NCBI RefSeq assembly: GCF_000010665.1
Contig: NC_012796.1
Location: 4,984,001-5,048,000 of the forward strand
DNA from: Solidesulfovibrio magneticus RS-1
GTDB lineage: Bacteria; Desulfobacterota; Desulfovibrionia; Desulfovibrionales; Desulfovibrionaceae
Direction of reading: 5' to 3'
DNA: 64,000 bases
The notes below the pieces were generated by a model. It did no database searches and was not told the origin of the DNA. It saw nothing but the letters and a program-made list of their open reading frames with translations. Position numbers and translations under genes: made by a program. Numbering within the stretch: the stretch's first letter is position 1; each line of letters opens with the position of its first letter. Of the stretch, positions 57,599 to 64,000 are shown piece after piece.

Positions 57599-58729
57599 TC
57601 AGGCCGGGACCACGATAGCCGCCACGGCCCGGGCCAAGCCGTCTTTGCCCGAAACCGCCAGGGTCTGGTAGAGTTCCATCATGGTCGCCTGGGAAAACAC
57701 GTAGTTGCGAAACGCGTTGAACCGGGACGACTTGTCGTCGACGATGCCGTAGCGTTCCCGGGCCAGCTCGGCCAGAGCGGCGATGGACCATTTGCCGGCC
57801 GGCACGGACAGCACCCAGTCGTGGTCGCCCAAGTGGCAGACAAACCCCTCCATGCGCCGGGGCAGGGGCAGCGTGTCGCCCGAAGGGGCGATGATCCCGG
57901 CCTTGACCGCATCGACGCCGGCCAGGATGGCCGCCGCCTTGAGCCAGGCCACGGGTTCGGCCTCGTCTTTTTCCGAGCCGGGGTGATTGTGGGCGCAGGC
58001 CTGGGCCACCACGACCTCGGCCGGGATGCCGCGCGCCATGGATTCGGCCAGGCTCAGCACATGGTGCTCGCCCGTGCCGGCCAGGGTCTGCTCGGGCCGC
58101 GACGCGCCGGATTCGCTCCAGGCAAAGACCCAGGGCTTGTGCAGGTCGTGGAGCATCTGGGAGACGACCACCGTGTCGCGGTCCAGGGAAAAGCCGTAGA
58201 CGTCCTTGTAGGCGTCAAAAATCGCCAGGGTGATGCGCATGTTGGCGGCCACGTGCACGGGCAGGCCGCCGGGATAGGCGTGGTGGCTCTGGTAGCCGCT
58301 GCCCGGGGCGCTGCGAAAGGGCTGGGGCGAGGCGGCCGGATCGGCCACGGGCGGCAGCAGGGTGTCGGCGGTCTGGCCCTTGAGCCACCCCTTGGCGGCC
58401 AGCTCCTCGGCCACGGCGGCCCGGTGCTTGGGATCGGCCAGCCTGGCGGCCAGGGTCGGAGCGGGATTGTCGAGAACGGCCTCGACCTTGGCCCGAAGCT
58501 CCGGGTTGGCGATGGTCGCGGTCACATCGCGCAGGTATTGCCAGGAGGCTCCCACCAGCGGCGAGGCGTCGGCCATCTCCAGCGGCGTCATGGCCGCGAC
58601 GGCGGCAAGAGCCGCGGGGCCGGAAGCGGCGGCCCGGGCCAGGGTCGGAAAAGCGGCCCGGGCCACGGCCACGCCGCCGACGGCCAGACCAAGGCGCAGA
58701 AACGCCCGACGGTCAAATGACAGGTCCAT
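57599..58729 (-). CDS. Tat-exported HD-domain phosphohydrolase-like protein
   Basis: A 376-residue protein. MDLSFDRRAFLRLGLAVGG then a hydrophobic run and ARAA is a Tat signal (DRRAFLRLG). The start is the second of two close ATGs because GGAGG is then 9 bases away. The body has an HD-type metal site: YQSHHAYPGGLPVHVAANM, then SQMLHDLHKPW (HD), EHHVLSLAESM and AQACAHNHPGSE. HD phosphohydrolases are normally cytoplasmic; a folded, metal-loaded enzyme exported by Tat to the periplasm is unusual. Substrate unknown. It is a single gene, divergent from the small secreted gene at 58907. Confidence 0.82.
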   Translation of the reverse strand: MDLSFDRRAFLRLGLAVGGVAVARAAFPTLARAAASGPAALAAVAAMTPLEMADASPLVGASWQYLRDVTATIANPELRAKVEAVLDNPAPTLAARLADPKHRAAVAEELAAKGWLKGQTADTLLPPVADPAASPQPFRSAPGSGYQSHHAYPGGLPVHVAANMRITLAIFDAYKDVYGFSLDRDTVVVSQMLHDLHKPWVFAWSESGASRPEQTLAGTGEHHVLSLAESMARGIPAEVVVAQACAHNHPGSEKDEAEPVAWLKAAAILAGVDAVKAGIIAPSGDTLPLPRRMEGFVCHLGDHDWVLSVPAGKWSIAALAELARERYGIVDDKSSRFNAFRNYVFSQATMMELYQTLAVSGKDGLARAVAAIVVPA

Positions 58730-58906
58730 GAGCATATCCCTCCAAGTTTTGCAGGGATATGGACCCGCCTCGTGTCCGGCCGGTAGACGCCGGACGACGA
58801 TTGCGCGACAAGGAGGGCAACAGGTCCGAAACCGCCGGCCCTTAAGTCGCGACCAGAACGGCCGAAGGGATGGCGAGGGTTTCTTATCCAGGCCCTGGAG
58901 GCGCGC

Positions 58907-59293
58907 ATGAAACGGCTTATCCCCCTTATCCTCCTCGCGGCGCTGGTCCTGGCCGGCCTGCCCGGCCGGGCGGCGGCCTTTGACGAACAGTCCGTCATGA
59001 TCTGCGCCTTCCGCCAGGCCCTGGCCATGCTCACCTGCAAGACGCCCGACAAGTACAGCTTTCTGGGCGTGCGTGACGGCGTCTACGTGTTCAACAGCCA
59101 CTACGCCAAGGGATTCGCCGACTTCTACGTGCAGTTAAACGGCGACCTGGCCGTTTTTTCCAGCCGCGTCTGGCACGGCCGCATGCCCTCGGGGCGCATC
59201 GTCAAGGATTACGCCGCCGGCTGCGTTCAGGTCATCATCGATCCGCTGCCCTGCTCAAGCTTCCACACCGCCCGCTGCTGCGGCAGCCAGTAA
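58907..59293 (+). CDS. Small Cys-rich secreted protein
   Basis: A 128-residue protein. MKRLIPLILLAALVLAGLPG and RAAAF give a signal peptide with an AAA site. The mature part has six Cys: ICAF, LTCKTPDK, AGCVQ, PLPCSS, and ARCC near the end, probably three disulfides. GGAGGCGCGC precedes the ATG. No family recognised. Two elements follow its stop: a GATGCC-type two-hairpin copy and a GAGA-loop AT hairpin. Confidence 0.75.
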   Translation: MKRLIPLILLAALVLAGLPGRAAAFDEQSVMICAFRQALAMLTCKTPDKYSFLGVRDGVYVFNSHYAKGFADFYVQLNGDLAVFSSRVWHGRMPSGRIVKDYAAGCVQVIIDPLPCSSFHTARCCGSQ

Positions 59294-59295
59294 GA

Positions 59296-59345
59296 AAAGA
59301 AGCCTCCGGCGGCTGGGGGCCTGAGGCCCCCAGACCCCCCGACGG
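59296..59345 (+). repeat. GCCTCCGGCGGC two-hairpin element, 3' of Cys-rich gene
   Basis: AAGAAGCCTCCGGCGGC, hairpin TGGGGGCC-tga-GGCCCCCA, gacccccc. The lead has AAG in place of GATG and the second hairpin is incomplete. It begins 3 bases after the stop. Confidence 0.72.
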
Positions 59346-59383
59346 AAGAAAAGGGTTAGGGCCTGGCCCCTCGTGTGGCGGCC

Positions 59384-59411
59384 CTTGAAAAATACGAGAG
59401 TATTTTTTAAG
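59384..59411 (+). terminator. AT hairpin with GAGA loop, 3' of Cys-rich gene
   Basis: CTTGAAAAATAC-GAGA-GTATTTTTTAAG then AAAAATTTATT. Third copy of the element at 15612 and 31165, again in the same direction as the upstream gene. Confidence 0.75.
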
Positions 59412-59564
59412 AAAAATTTATTATTTTAAGATGTTGCTTACGAAATGCCCTCTGCGCGTTTCGTGAACGCGCCCCTAGGCCAGGCCGGCCATGGCCGCCG
59501 CTGTCTGGCTGGCGCTGCCGCCCTGGTCATTTCCGGCCTGCTGCTTGGCCTTGTAATAGGCCGT

Positions 59565-60017
59565 CTAGGCTTCAAGCAGGGACAGGCGCAGCTCGGCCAG
59601 CTTGGCGTCGCGTTCCTCGCGGGGCGCGTCGTCCTCCTCCGTGGCCTTGATCTCCGCCTGAATCCGTTCGATCTGAGCCTTGAGCGCCTGCAAGGTCGCG
59701 TCACTGTCGTCCTCGGCCTGCTTTTGGGCCTTGGACGTCCCGTCCGCGTCCAGGGTCTTTCCCTTGGCGTCGATGCCGGCTCCGGCGTTGCTGGCCGTGG
59801 CGGCGGGGCCGGTGGCGCCGGCGTTGCTGGCCATGGCGGCGGCCTTGGCCAGGCCTTCGGCGGAAAAAGTCACGGTATCGCCCCGGGCGGATGCAGGCGC
59901 GGCGGCTCCGGCTGTCTCGGCCACGGAAGACGCGGCCACGCCGGGACCGGCGGCGGCCGACCCGGACTGGCCCAGGCTGGCGGCGGTGTCGATCAGGGAA
60001 GGCAGAATGGTATCCAT
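59565..60017 (-). CDS. Small sigma-28-controlled protein with DTVT-F-S motif and coiled coil
   Basis: A 150-residue protein. The start MDTILPSLIDTAASLGQSGS is preceded by GGGGTC. Residues 1-75 are Ala/Ser/Gly-rich and probably disordered, with one conserved motif ARGDTVTFSAEGLAKAAAM. Residues 95-148 form a charged coiled coil (LQALKAQIERIQAEIKATEE). A clear sigma-28 promoter lies 27 bases upstream. It is paralogous to the next protein (60359-60976), which shares the DTVT motif and coiled coil. No Cys and no signal peptide. The sigma-28 promoter links it to flagellar late genes; the molecular role is unknown. Confidence 0.8.
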   Translation of the reverse strand: MDTILPSLIDTAASLGQSGSAAAGPGVAASSVAETAGAAAPASARGDTVTFSAEGLAKAAAMASNAGATGPAATASNAGAGIDAKGKTLDADGTSKAQKQAEDDSDATLQALKAQIERIQAEIKATEEDDAPREERDAKLAELRLSLLEA

Positions 60018-60358
60018 GGCAACCGACCCCCTTGTTCTCAGGCGTATCGGCGGCGCATCGGAAAACTTAACATGGCAAAGCGACATGACGGCCGGCGATG
60101 GCGCGCCAGCCAAGCGCAAGGCCGCCGCACGACGGCGTCTCGCACGGCGCGCGTTGGGGAAAACGCCCCCAACGCCTTGCGTCAGACCCTTACGGCGTCA
60201 GGCGTGGCCTGGGCGCGCCAAGGGATTGCTCCTGGCTGGGCTGGGCTGTTCGCAGCGGCACAAAGCGCCGAGGCGGCGGTGGCCGGATCGTCTCTCGCCG
60301 TCGCTCCGGCGGCGGCGGGTCAACGCGTCAGGCTGCCGCCGCCGGAAGCCGGGCGGCC
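60018..60358. other. Intergenic region between the two paralogues
   Basis: Contains the sigma-28 promoter at 60044-60070 and, further right, a hairpin GCGTTGGGG...CCCCAACGC (about 60149-60173) that could end the minus-strand 60359 transcript. The rest (60180-60350) shows no supported feature. Confidence 0.5.
60044..60070 (-). promoter_or_regulatory. Sigma-28 (FliA) promoter of the 59565-60017 gene
   Basis: Minus strand: TTAAGTTT (60070-60063), 11 bases, GCCGATAC (60051-60044). The consensus is TAAAGTTT-N11-GCCGATAA, so 14 of 16 positions match with exact spacing. The predicted start near 60037 gives a 20-base leader. Confidence 0.8.
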
Positions 60359-60976
60359 TCAGGAGGCCCCGCCGTAGGCCGTGGAAGCGGTGTTGCCGTT
60401 GCTGCTCGACGACGAGCTCGACTCGCTTTGCTCCTGCAAGGCCTGGGCGTACTGGGTCTGCAGCTGGGCCAGCTCGTTTTGCAACTGCATCTTCTTGGTG
60501 TCCTTTTCTTCCTCGGAAATAGCCTCGCTTTCGACCTTCTCGATTTCCTGCTGGAGCTGCTGGATCTGCTCCTTGAGGCTTTCCACCAGCTCGTCGGCGT
60601 CGTCCTCGTCGTCGTCTTCCTCGTCGTCGGACGAGCCGGAGGAACCGGCCGAGCCGGCCTGCATGGCCCCGCCGCCCTGGGCCGCGCCGGCGGACTGGGC
60701 CTGGCCGCCGGCGGCAGCGGTGGAGGCTTCCTCGGTTTCAGTGGCCGCCGCCGCGCCCGTGGTGGCGGCGGTCCCGGCGTTGCTGGCGGTCTGGCCAGAA
60801 GCCAGGGCGGCGGCCAGGGATTTGGCCTCGTCGGAAATGGTCACGGTGTCGCCGCTGGCGGTGGCCGATGCGGTCGAAGCGCTGGCGCTCGTTTTCGTCG
60901 TGGCAGTGAGGCTCGATCCTGACGCCGTTTGCGTCGTATTGGCATAAAGCGTTAGGCTGGTGTCTATGGCGGCCAT
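60359..60976 (-). CDS. Sigma-28-controlled coiled-coil protein, paralogue
   Basis: A 205-residue protein; AAGGAGG lies 6 bases before the ATG of MAAIDTSLTLYANTTQTASG. Residues 1-110 are Ala/Thr/Ser/Gly-rich with the motif SGDTVTISDEAKSLAAALAS. An acidic run (DDEEDDDEDDADE) leads into a coiled coil (LKEQIQQLQQEIEKVESEA, LQNELAQLQTQYAQALQEQ). It is related to the 59565 protein. A sigma-28 promoter lies 25 bases upstream. The motif DTVTISDEA recalls similar N-terminal motifs in flagellum-linked proteins, but no function is established. It is probably cytoplasmic, or exported by the flagellar route. Confidence 0.82.
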   Translation of the reverse strand: MAAIDTSLTLYANTTQTASGSSLTATTKTSASASTASATASGDTVTISDEAKSLAAALASGQTASNAGTAATTGAAAATETEEASTAAAGGQAQSAGAAQGGGAMQAGSAGSSGSSDDEEDDDEDDADELVESLKEQIQQLQQEIEKVESEAISEEEKDTKKMQLQNELAQLQTQYAQALQEQSESSSSSSSNGNTASTAYGGAS

Positions 60977-61000
60977 GGCAACCTCCTTGTGTATGTCCAC

Positions 61001-61027
61001 CTATCGGACGTAAAATGTGCAGGTTTA
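61001..61027 (-). promoter_or_regulatory. Sigma-28 (FliA) promoter of the 60359-60976 gene
   Basis: Minus strand: TAAA (61027-61024), 15 bases, TCCGATAG (61008-61001). Consensus TAAA-N15-GCCGATAA; the TAAA and the CCGATA core match with exact spacing. Start predicted near 60994, giving an 18-base leader that is mostly the ribosome site. Confidence 0.72.
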
Positions 61028-61389
61028 GGTCATAATGCCATTTGTTGTAAAATATATTTTGAGAAGATTTTGTATCTTTTGCGAAGACATTGCGTATATC
61101 GACGGGCGAACAGTACAAATACAATAAGAGCACTGCGTCAGCATAGTGCTCATTACGTCTCGGTCTTGTAGAATAAGGGGGTGTCACCGTATCGTCCGGG
61201 TATCCCGGACAGCGGCAGGCTCTTATAACTAAGACGCTGGCGCGGCGAAGCCGGTTACAACGGCAACCGGTTTTCAACGCGCGTCGAGGGAGCGCCACGG
61301 CCTGTCGGGCCGCAGTCGGACTGGTCGGGCGCGGTCAGCGTCGGGCGACGCGGGCCGGTTGGGGAAGATGGGGAGGGCGCGGGCAGGCC
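61028..61389. other. AT-rich intergenic region with small hairpins
   Basis: 61020-61150 is clearly richer in A/T than the rest of the window. GAGCACT (61128-61134) pairs with AGTGCTC (61145-61151); GTCCGGG-tat-CCCGGAC lies at about 61195-61211; AACCGGTT/AAGCCGGTT-like arms occur at 61250-61275. No frame on either strand is convincing. Confidence 0.45.
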
Positions 61390-63855
61390 TTAGGCCGGAC
61401 CGCAGCCGCAGCCAAAGGCCGCGTGCAGCAGGGCCAGGGCCGCGTCCTTGTCCACCGGGCGCGAGAACATGAAGCCTTGGGCCTTGTCGCAGTCGGCGTT
61501 GCGCAGCTTGTCGAGCTGGTCCTGGTGCTCCACGCCCTCGGCGATGACGGTCAGCCCCAGGCTGCGGGCCAGGGCGATGATGGATTTGACGATCTCCTGG
61601 CTTTCGCCGTTGACGTCGTCGCCGCTGATAAACGACCGGTCGATCTTGAGGTGGTCGATGGGCAGCTGGCGCAGGTAGGACAGGGAGGAGTAGCCGGTGC
61701 CGAAGTCGTCGATGGCGATCTTGACGCCCAGGGCTTTGAGGCGGCTCAGCTCCCCGGCCGTGTGCTGGGCGTCGTGCATGAGCACGGATTCGGTGATTTC
61801 GAGCTTGAGACAGGCCGGGTCCAGGCCGGTCGTCTCCAGCACCCCGGCCACATGGTCCACCAGGCCCTCTTTCACGAACTGGTGGCAGGACACGTTGACG
61901 CTCACCGAAAGCTGTTCGGCCTCGGGCAGTTCCAGCTGCCACGCACGCAGCTGGCGGCAGGCCTCGGCGATGACGAACCGCCCGAGCGGCTGGATCAGGC
62001 CGGTTTCCTCGGCCAGGGGAATGAACTGCACCGGCGGCACCAGCCCCCGGTCGGGGTGGTCCCAGCGCACCAGGGCCTCGAAGCCCTCGATGCGCCCGGT
62101 CTGCACGTCCACGATGGGCTGGTAGTGCAGCAACAGCTCGCCGCGATCCAGGGCGGCGCGCAGGTCGGCCTCCAGGTTGATGGCGTCGAGGATCTCCTGG
62201 TGCATCCGCCGGTCGAAGATCATGGAGGGCCGGCCGGACTCCTTGGCCCGGTACATGGCGATGTCGGCGTCGCGCAAAATGTCCTCGGGCGACTGGTAGT
62301 CCCGGGTGCGCAGCACGATGCCGACGCTGGCCCCGGGAGTGACCGTTGTGCCGCACAACATGCAGGGCTTGCCAAGCGCCGCGCCGATGCGGTCCACCAC
62401 GGCCATGACTTCCTTTTTCGACTTGAGCTCTTCAAGGATCACGGCGAATTCGTCGCCGCCAAGCCGGGCCACGGTGTCCATGGAGCGCACGCAGGCCATA
62501 AGCCGCCGCGACACCTCGACCAGGAGCTGGTCCCCGGCCTGGTGGCCCAGGGTGTCGTTTATGCCCTTGAACTTGTTGAGGTCGATCATGAGCACGGCGT
62601 ACTGGTAGTCGCCGCGCCGCCGGGCGCGGGTCAGCGCCCGGTCCAGGCGGTCGGCAAAAAGGCTGCGGTTGGGCAGCCCGGTCAGGGCGTCGTGGAAGGC
62701 TTGGTGGGTGATCTGCTCCTCGAAGGCCTTGCGCTCGGAAATGTCCTGGTAGATGTAGACGATGCCCTGGGGCTGGCCGCCGAATTCGATGGGGAAGCCG
62801 ATCATGGAGACCGGGATGAGGCGGCCGTCGCGATGCTGGCGGAAGGTTTCGCGCACCATGGGCTTGCCGGACAGGATGGCTCCGCGCGTGCTCTCGCATT
62901 CCCCAAGCAGGTGCTTGGGCACGATGTAGGCGCGCATGCCGTAGCCCTTGATCTCGGCCGCCTTGAAGCCGAACAGGTCCTCGAAGGCATGGTTGACGTC
63001 CACGATGTTGCGCCGCATGTCGATAAGCGCGATGGCCTGGGGCGAATTGGCGAACAGCTGGTCGAAATAGGCGCGCTGGGCGGCGAGCTGTTCCTCGGCC
63101 CGCTTGCGGTCGGTGATGTCCACCACCGTGCCTTCGTAGTAGGCCACGGCCCCGTCGGCGTCGCGCACGACCCGGGCGTTTTCGGAAATCCAGATGACGC
63201 TGCCGTCTTTTTTGTGGATGGCCGACTCGAAGTTGCGGACCTGGTCGTGGGCCGAGAGCTCGCGCACGAAGTCGTCGCGGCGCTTGGGCTCGACATACAG
63301 CTGGTTTTTGATGTCCCGGAAGTGCTCGGTCATCTCGTCCACGGAATCAAAGCCGTAGATGCGGGCCAGGGTGCGGTTGACTTCCAGGTAGCGGCCGCCG
63401 GGGGTGGTCTGGAAAATGCCTTCCACGGCGTTTTCGAAAATCGCCCGGTATTTGCGTTCGGCCGCGTCGAGTTGTTCCTCGGCCCGGCGTCGCCCGGAGA
63501 TGTCGCGGAAGATGACGCAGGACACGGGCTTGCCGTCCACCTGGCCCGCCGGGAACTGGCAGGGGCAGGCGTCCACGGTGACGCCGTCGCCGGCCGTCCA
63601 GCGGGTGCGCCGGGAAAAGGCCGCGCCGCCCAGGCTCCAGTCGCCGCCGGCCGTTTCGCCGTCGTCGGCCGGCCGCACCACCTGGCGCAGGTCGCGGCCC
63701 ACGACCTCGGCCGCGTCCAGGCCGAAAAGCGCCTCGAAGGAGGCGTTGACGGCCAGCACCACGCCGCTCGCGTCGCGCACCAGGGCCGCGTTGGGGGAGC
63801 TCTCGAAGATGCGCCGGTAGACGTCTTCCGGAAGCGCGGCAGACGAATCTGTCAT
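61390..63855 (-). CDS. PAS-PAS-PAS-GGDEF-EAL signalling protein
   Basis: An 821-residue soluble protein. Three PAS domains precede the output: FESSPNAALVRDASGVVLAV, then FENAVEGIFQTTPGGRYLEV, then FANSPQAIALIDMRRNIVDV, each followed by a PAC-like end (ISGRRRAEEQL, ITDRKRAEEQL, ISERKAFEEQI). The GGDEF domain has GGDEF intact (VARLGGDEFAVILEEL) and the EAL domain keeps EALVRW, NVSCHQF, ITES, DDFGTGYSSL, IDRSFI and AEGVE, so both synthase and phosphodiesterase may be active. The C-terminus ends with GCGCGPA. The start MTDSSAALPEDVYRR was chosen over an upstream ATG because AAGGCGG precedes it. Confidence 0.94.
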   Translation of the reverse strand: MTDSSAALPEDVYRRIFESSPNAALVRDASGVVLAVNASFEALFGLDAAEVVGRDLRQVVRPADDGETAGGDWSLGGAAFSRRTRWTAGDGVTVDACPCQFPAGQVDGKPVSCVIFRDISGRRRAEEQLDAAERKYRAIFENAVEGIFQTTPGGRYLEVNRTLARIYGFDSVDEMTEHFRDIKNQLYVEPKRRDDFVRELSAHDQVRNFESAIHKKDGSVIWISENARVVRDADGAVAYYEGTVVDITDRKRAEEQLAAQRAYFDQLFANSPQAIALIDMRRNIVDVNHAFEDLFGFKAAEIKGYGMRAYIVPKHLLGECESTRGAILSGKPMVRETFRQHRDGRLIPVSMIGFPIEFGGQPQGIVYIYQDISERKAFEEQITHQAFHDALTGLPNRSLFADRLDRALTRARRRGDYQYAVLMIDLNKFKGINDTLGHQAGDQLLVEVSRRLMACVRSMDTVARLGGDEFAVILEELKSKKEVMAVVDRIGAALGKPCMLCGTTVTPGASVGIVLRTRDYQSPEDILRDADIAMYRAKESGRPSMIFDRRMHQEILDAINLEADLRAALDRGELLLHYQPIVDVQTGRIEGFEALVRWDHPDRGLVPPVQFIPLAEETGLIQPLGRFVIAEACRQLRAWQLELPEAEQLSVSVNVSCHQFVKEGLVDHVAGVLETTGLDPACLKLEITESVLMHDAQHTAGELSRLKALGVKIAIDDFGTGYSSLSYLRQLPIDHLKIDRSFISGDDVNGESQEIVKSIIALARSLGLTVIAEGVEHQDQLDKLRNADCDKAQGFMFSRPVDKDAALALLHAAFGCGCGPA

Positions 63856-63950
63856 GACGACCGCCTTAAGCAAAAGTGACGGGCATGTAGCAAAAGCGAT
63901 TCCAATGTGTCAATACTTGGAAATGTTTAATGATTCGCAGGGCAACGACC

Positions 63951-63990
63951 GCAATGGGCCGACATTTTTGGCAATAGGGCGACATTTTTG
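63951..63990. repeat. Tandem 20-bp direct repeat upstream of the GGDEF-EAL gene
   Basis: Two units, 63951-63970 and 63971-63990, each GCAAT-n-GG-n-C then GACATTTTTG, identical at 18 of 20 positions. The 20-bp period is about two helical turns, so both units face the same side of the DNA. Possible activator or repressor sites for the gene starting at 63855 or for one beyond the right edge. Confidence 0.6.
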
Positions 63991-64000
63991 CAGCCGGGCC

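Overview
The window is one 64-kb piece of a GC-rich chromosome. The gene set points to an anaerobic sulfate reducer of the Desulfovibrio group, most like Solidesulfovibrio or Desulfovibrio magneticus. Supporting evidence is a siroheme decarboxylase-type Lrp protein, a CobA-HemD fusion, class III ribonucleotide reductase under a cobalamin riboswitch, a DHC-type dihaem cytochrome, many chemotaxis and c-di-GMP proteins, and the codon use. The species is an inference. No rRNA, tRNA, CRISPR array or intact insertion sequence was seen.

Layout. 1-3171: start of a MATE exporter, a lone ModE-type DNA-binding domain, an FtsX/MacB-type permease and a Fic protein carrying its own inhibitory helix. 3287-13009 (minus strand): a surface-polysaccharide locus with two GT4 glycosyltransferases, a radical-SAM enzyme fused to a DprE2-like reductase, a decaprenyl-phosphate phosphoribosyltransferase-type UbiA protein and a 1230-residue membrane protein. 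Together they resemble a polyprenyl-phosphate-arabinofuranose pathway. 13177-15368: purN coupled to cobA-hemD. 15647-25781: envelope genes (lipoproteins, AsmA, LysM, LytM/M23 and two more glycosyltransferases). 25982-29996: cheV, an ABC exporter with a greatly enlarged ATPase domain, and an overlapping cyclic-nucleotide-binding protein. 30083-38680: methyltransferase, proB, comB, an HD-GYP protein, a Mn2+-riboswitch-controlled cation exchanger, a TRIC channel, HAD and NifX-like proteins. 39080-40341: a more AT-rich islet with an unknown secreted protein and a dihaem cytochrome c. 40713-44106: cobalamin riboswitch, nrdD and nrdG. 44162-47408: arfB and the SxtJ / DUF5989 / carbamoyltransferase trio. 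47739-63855: UspA, a FeoB-associated-type peptide, two chemoreceptors (one with an in-frame TGA at codon 6), trxC, a siroheme decarboxylase subunit, two diguanylate-cyclase-type proteins, a Tat-exported HD protein and two paralogous small proteins that each follow a sigma-28 promoter.

The most unusual feature is a set of dispersed intergenic elements. At least seven copies share a GATGCCTCCGGCGGC lead followed by two hairpins whose stem sequences differ from copy to copy but still pair. Three related copies replace the lead with a CCAGGGC-type hairpin, and in one of these the hairpin is amplified into a 22-bp-period tandem array. There are also three copies of an AT hairpin with a GAGA (GNRA-type) loop placed 3' of genes, two copies of a roughly 75-bp palindromic element, and a perfect 32-bp inverted repeat. 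Some of these elements run into coding starts, notably at the N-terminus of the 1230-residue membrane protein.
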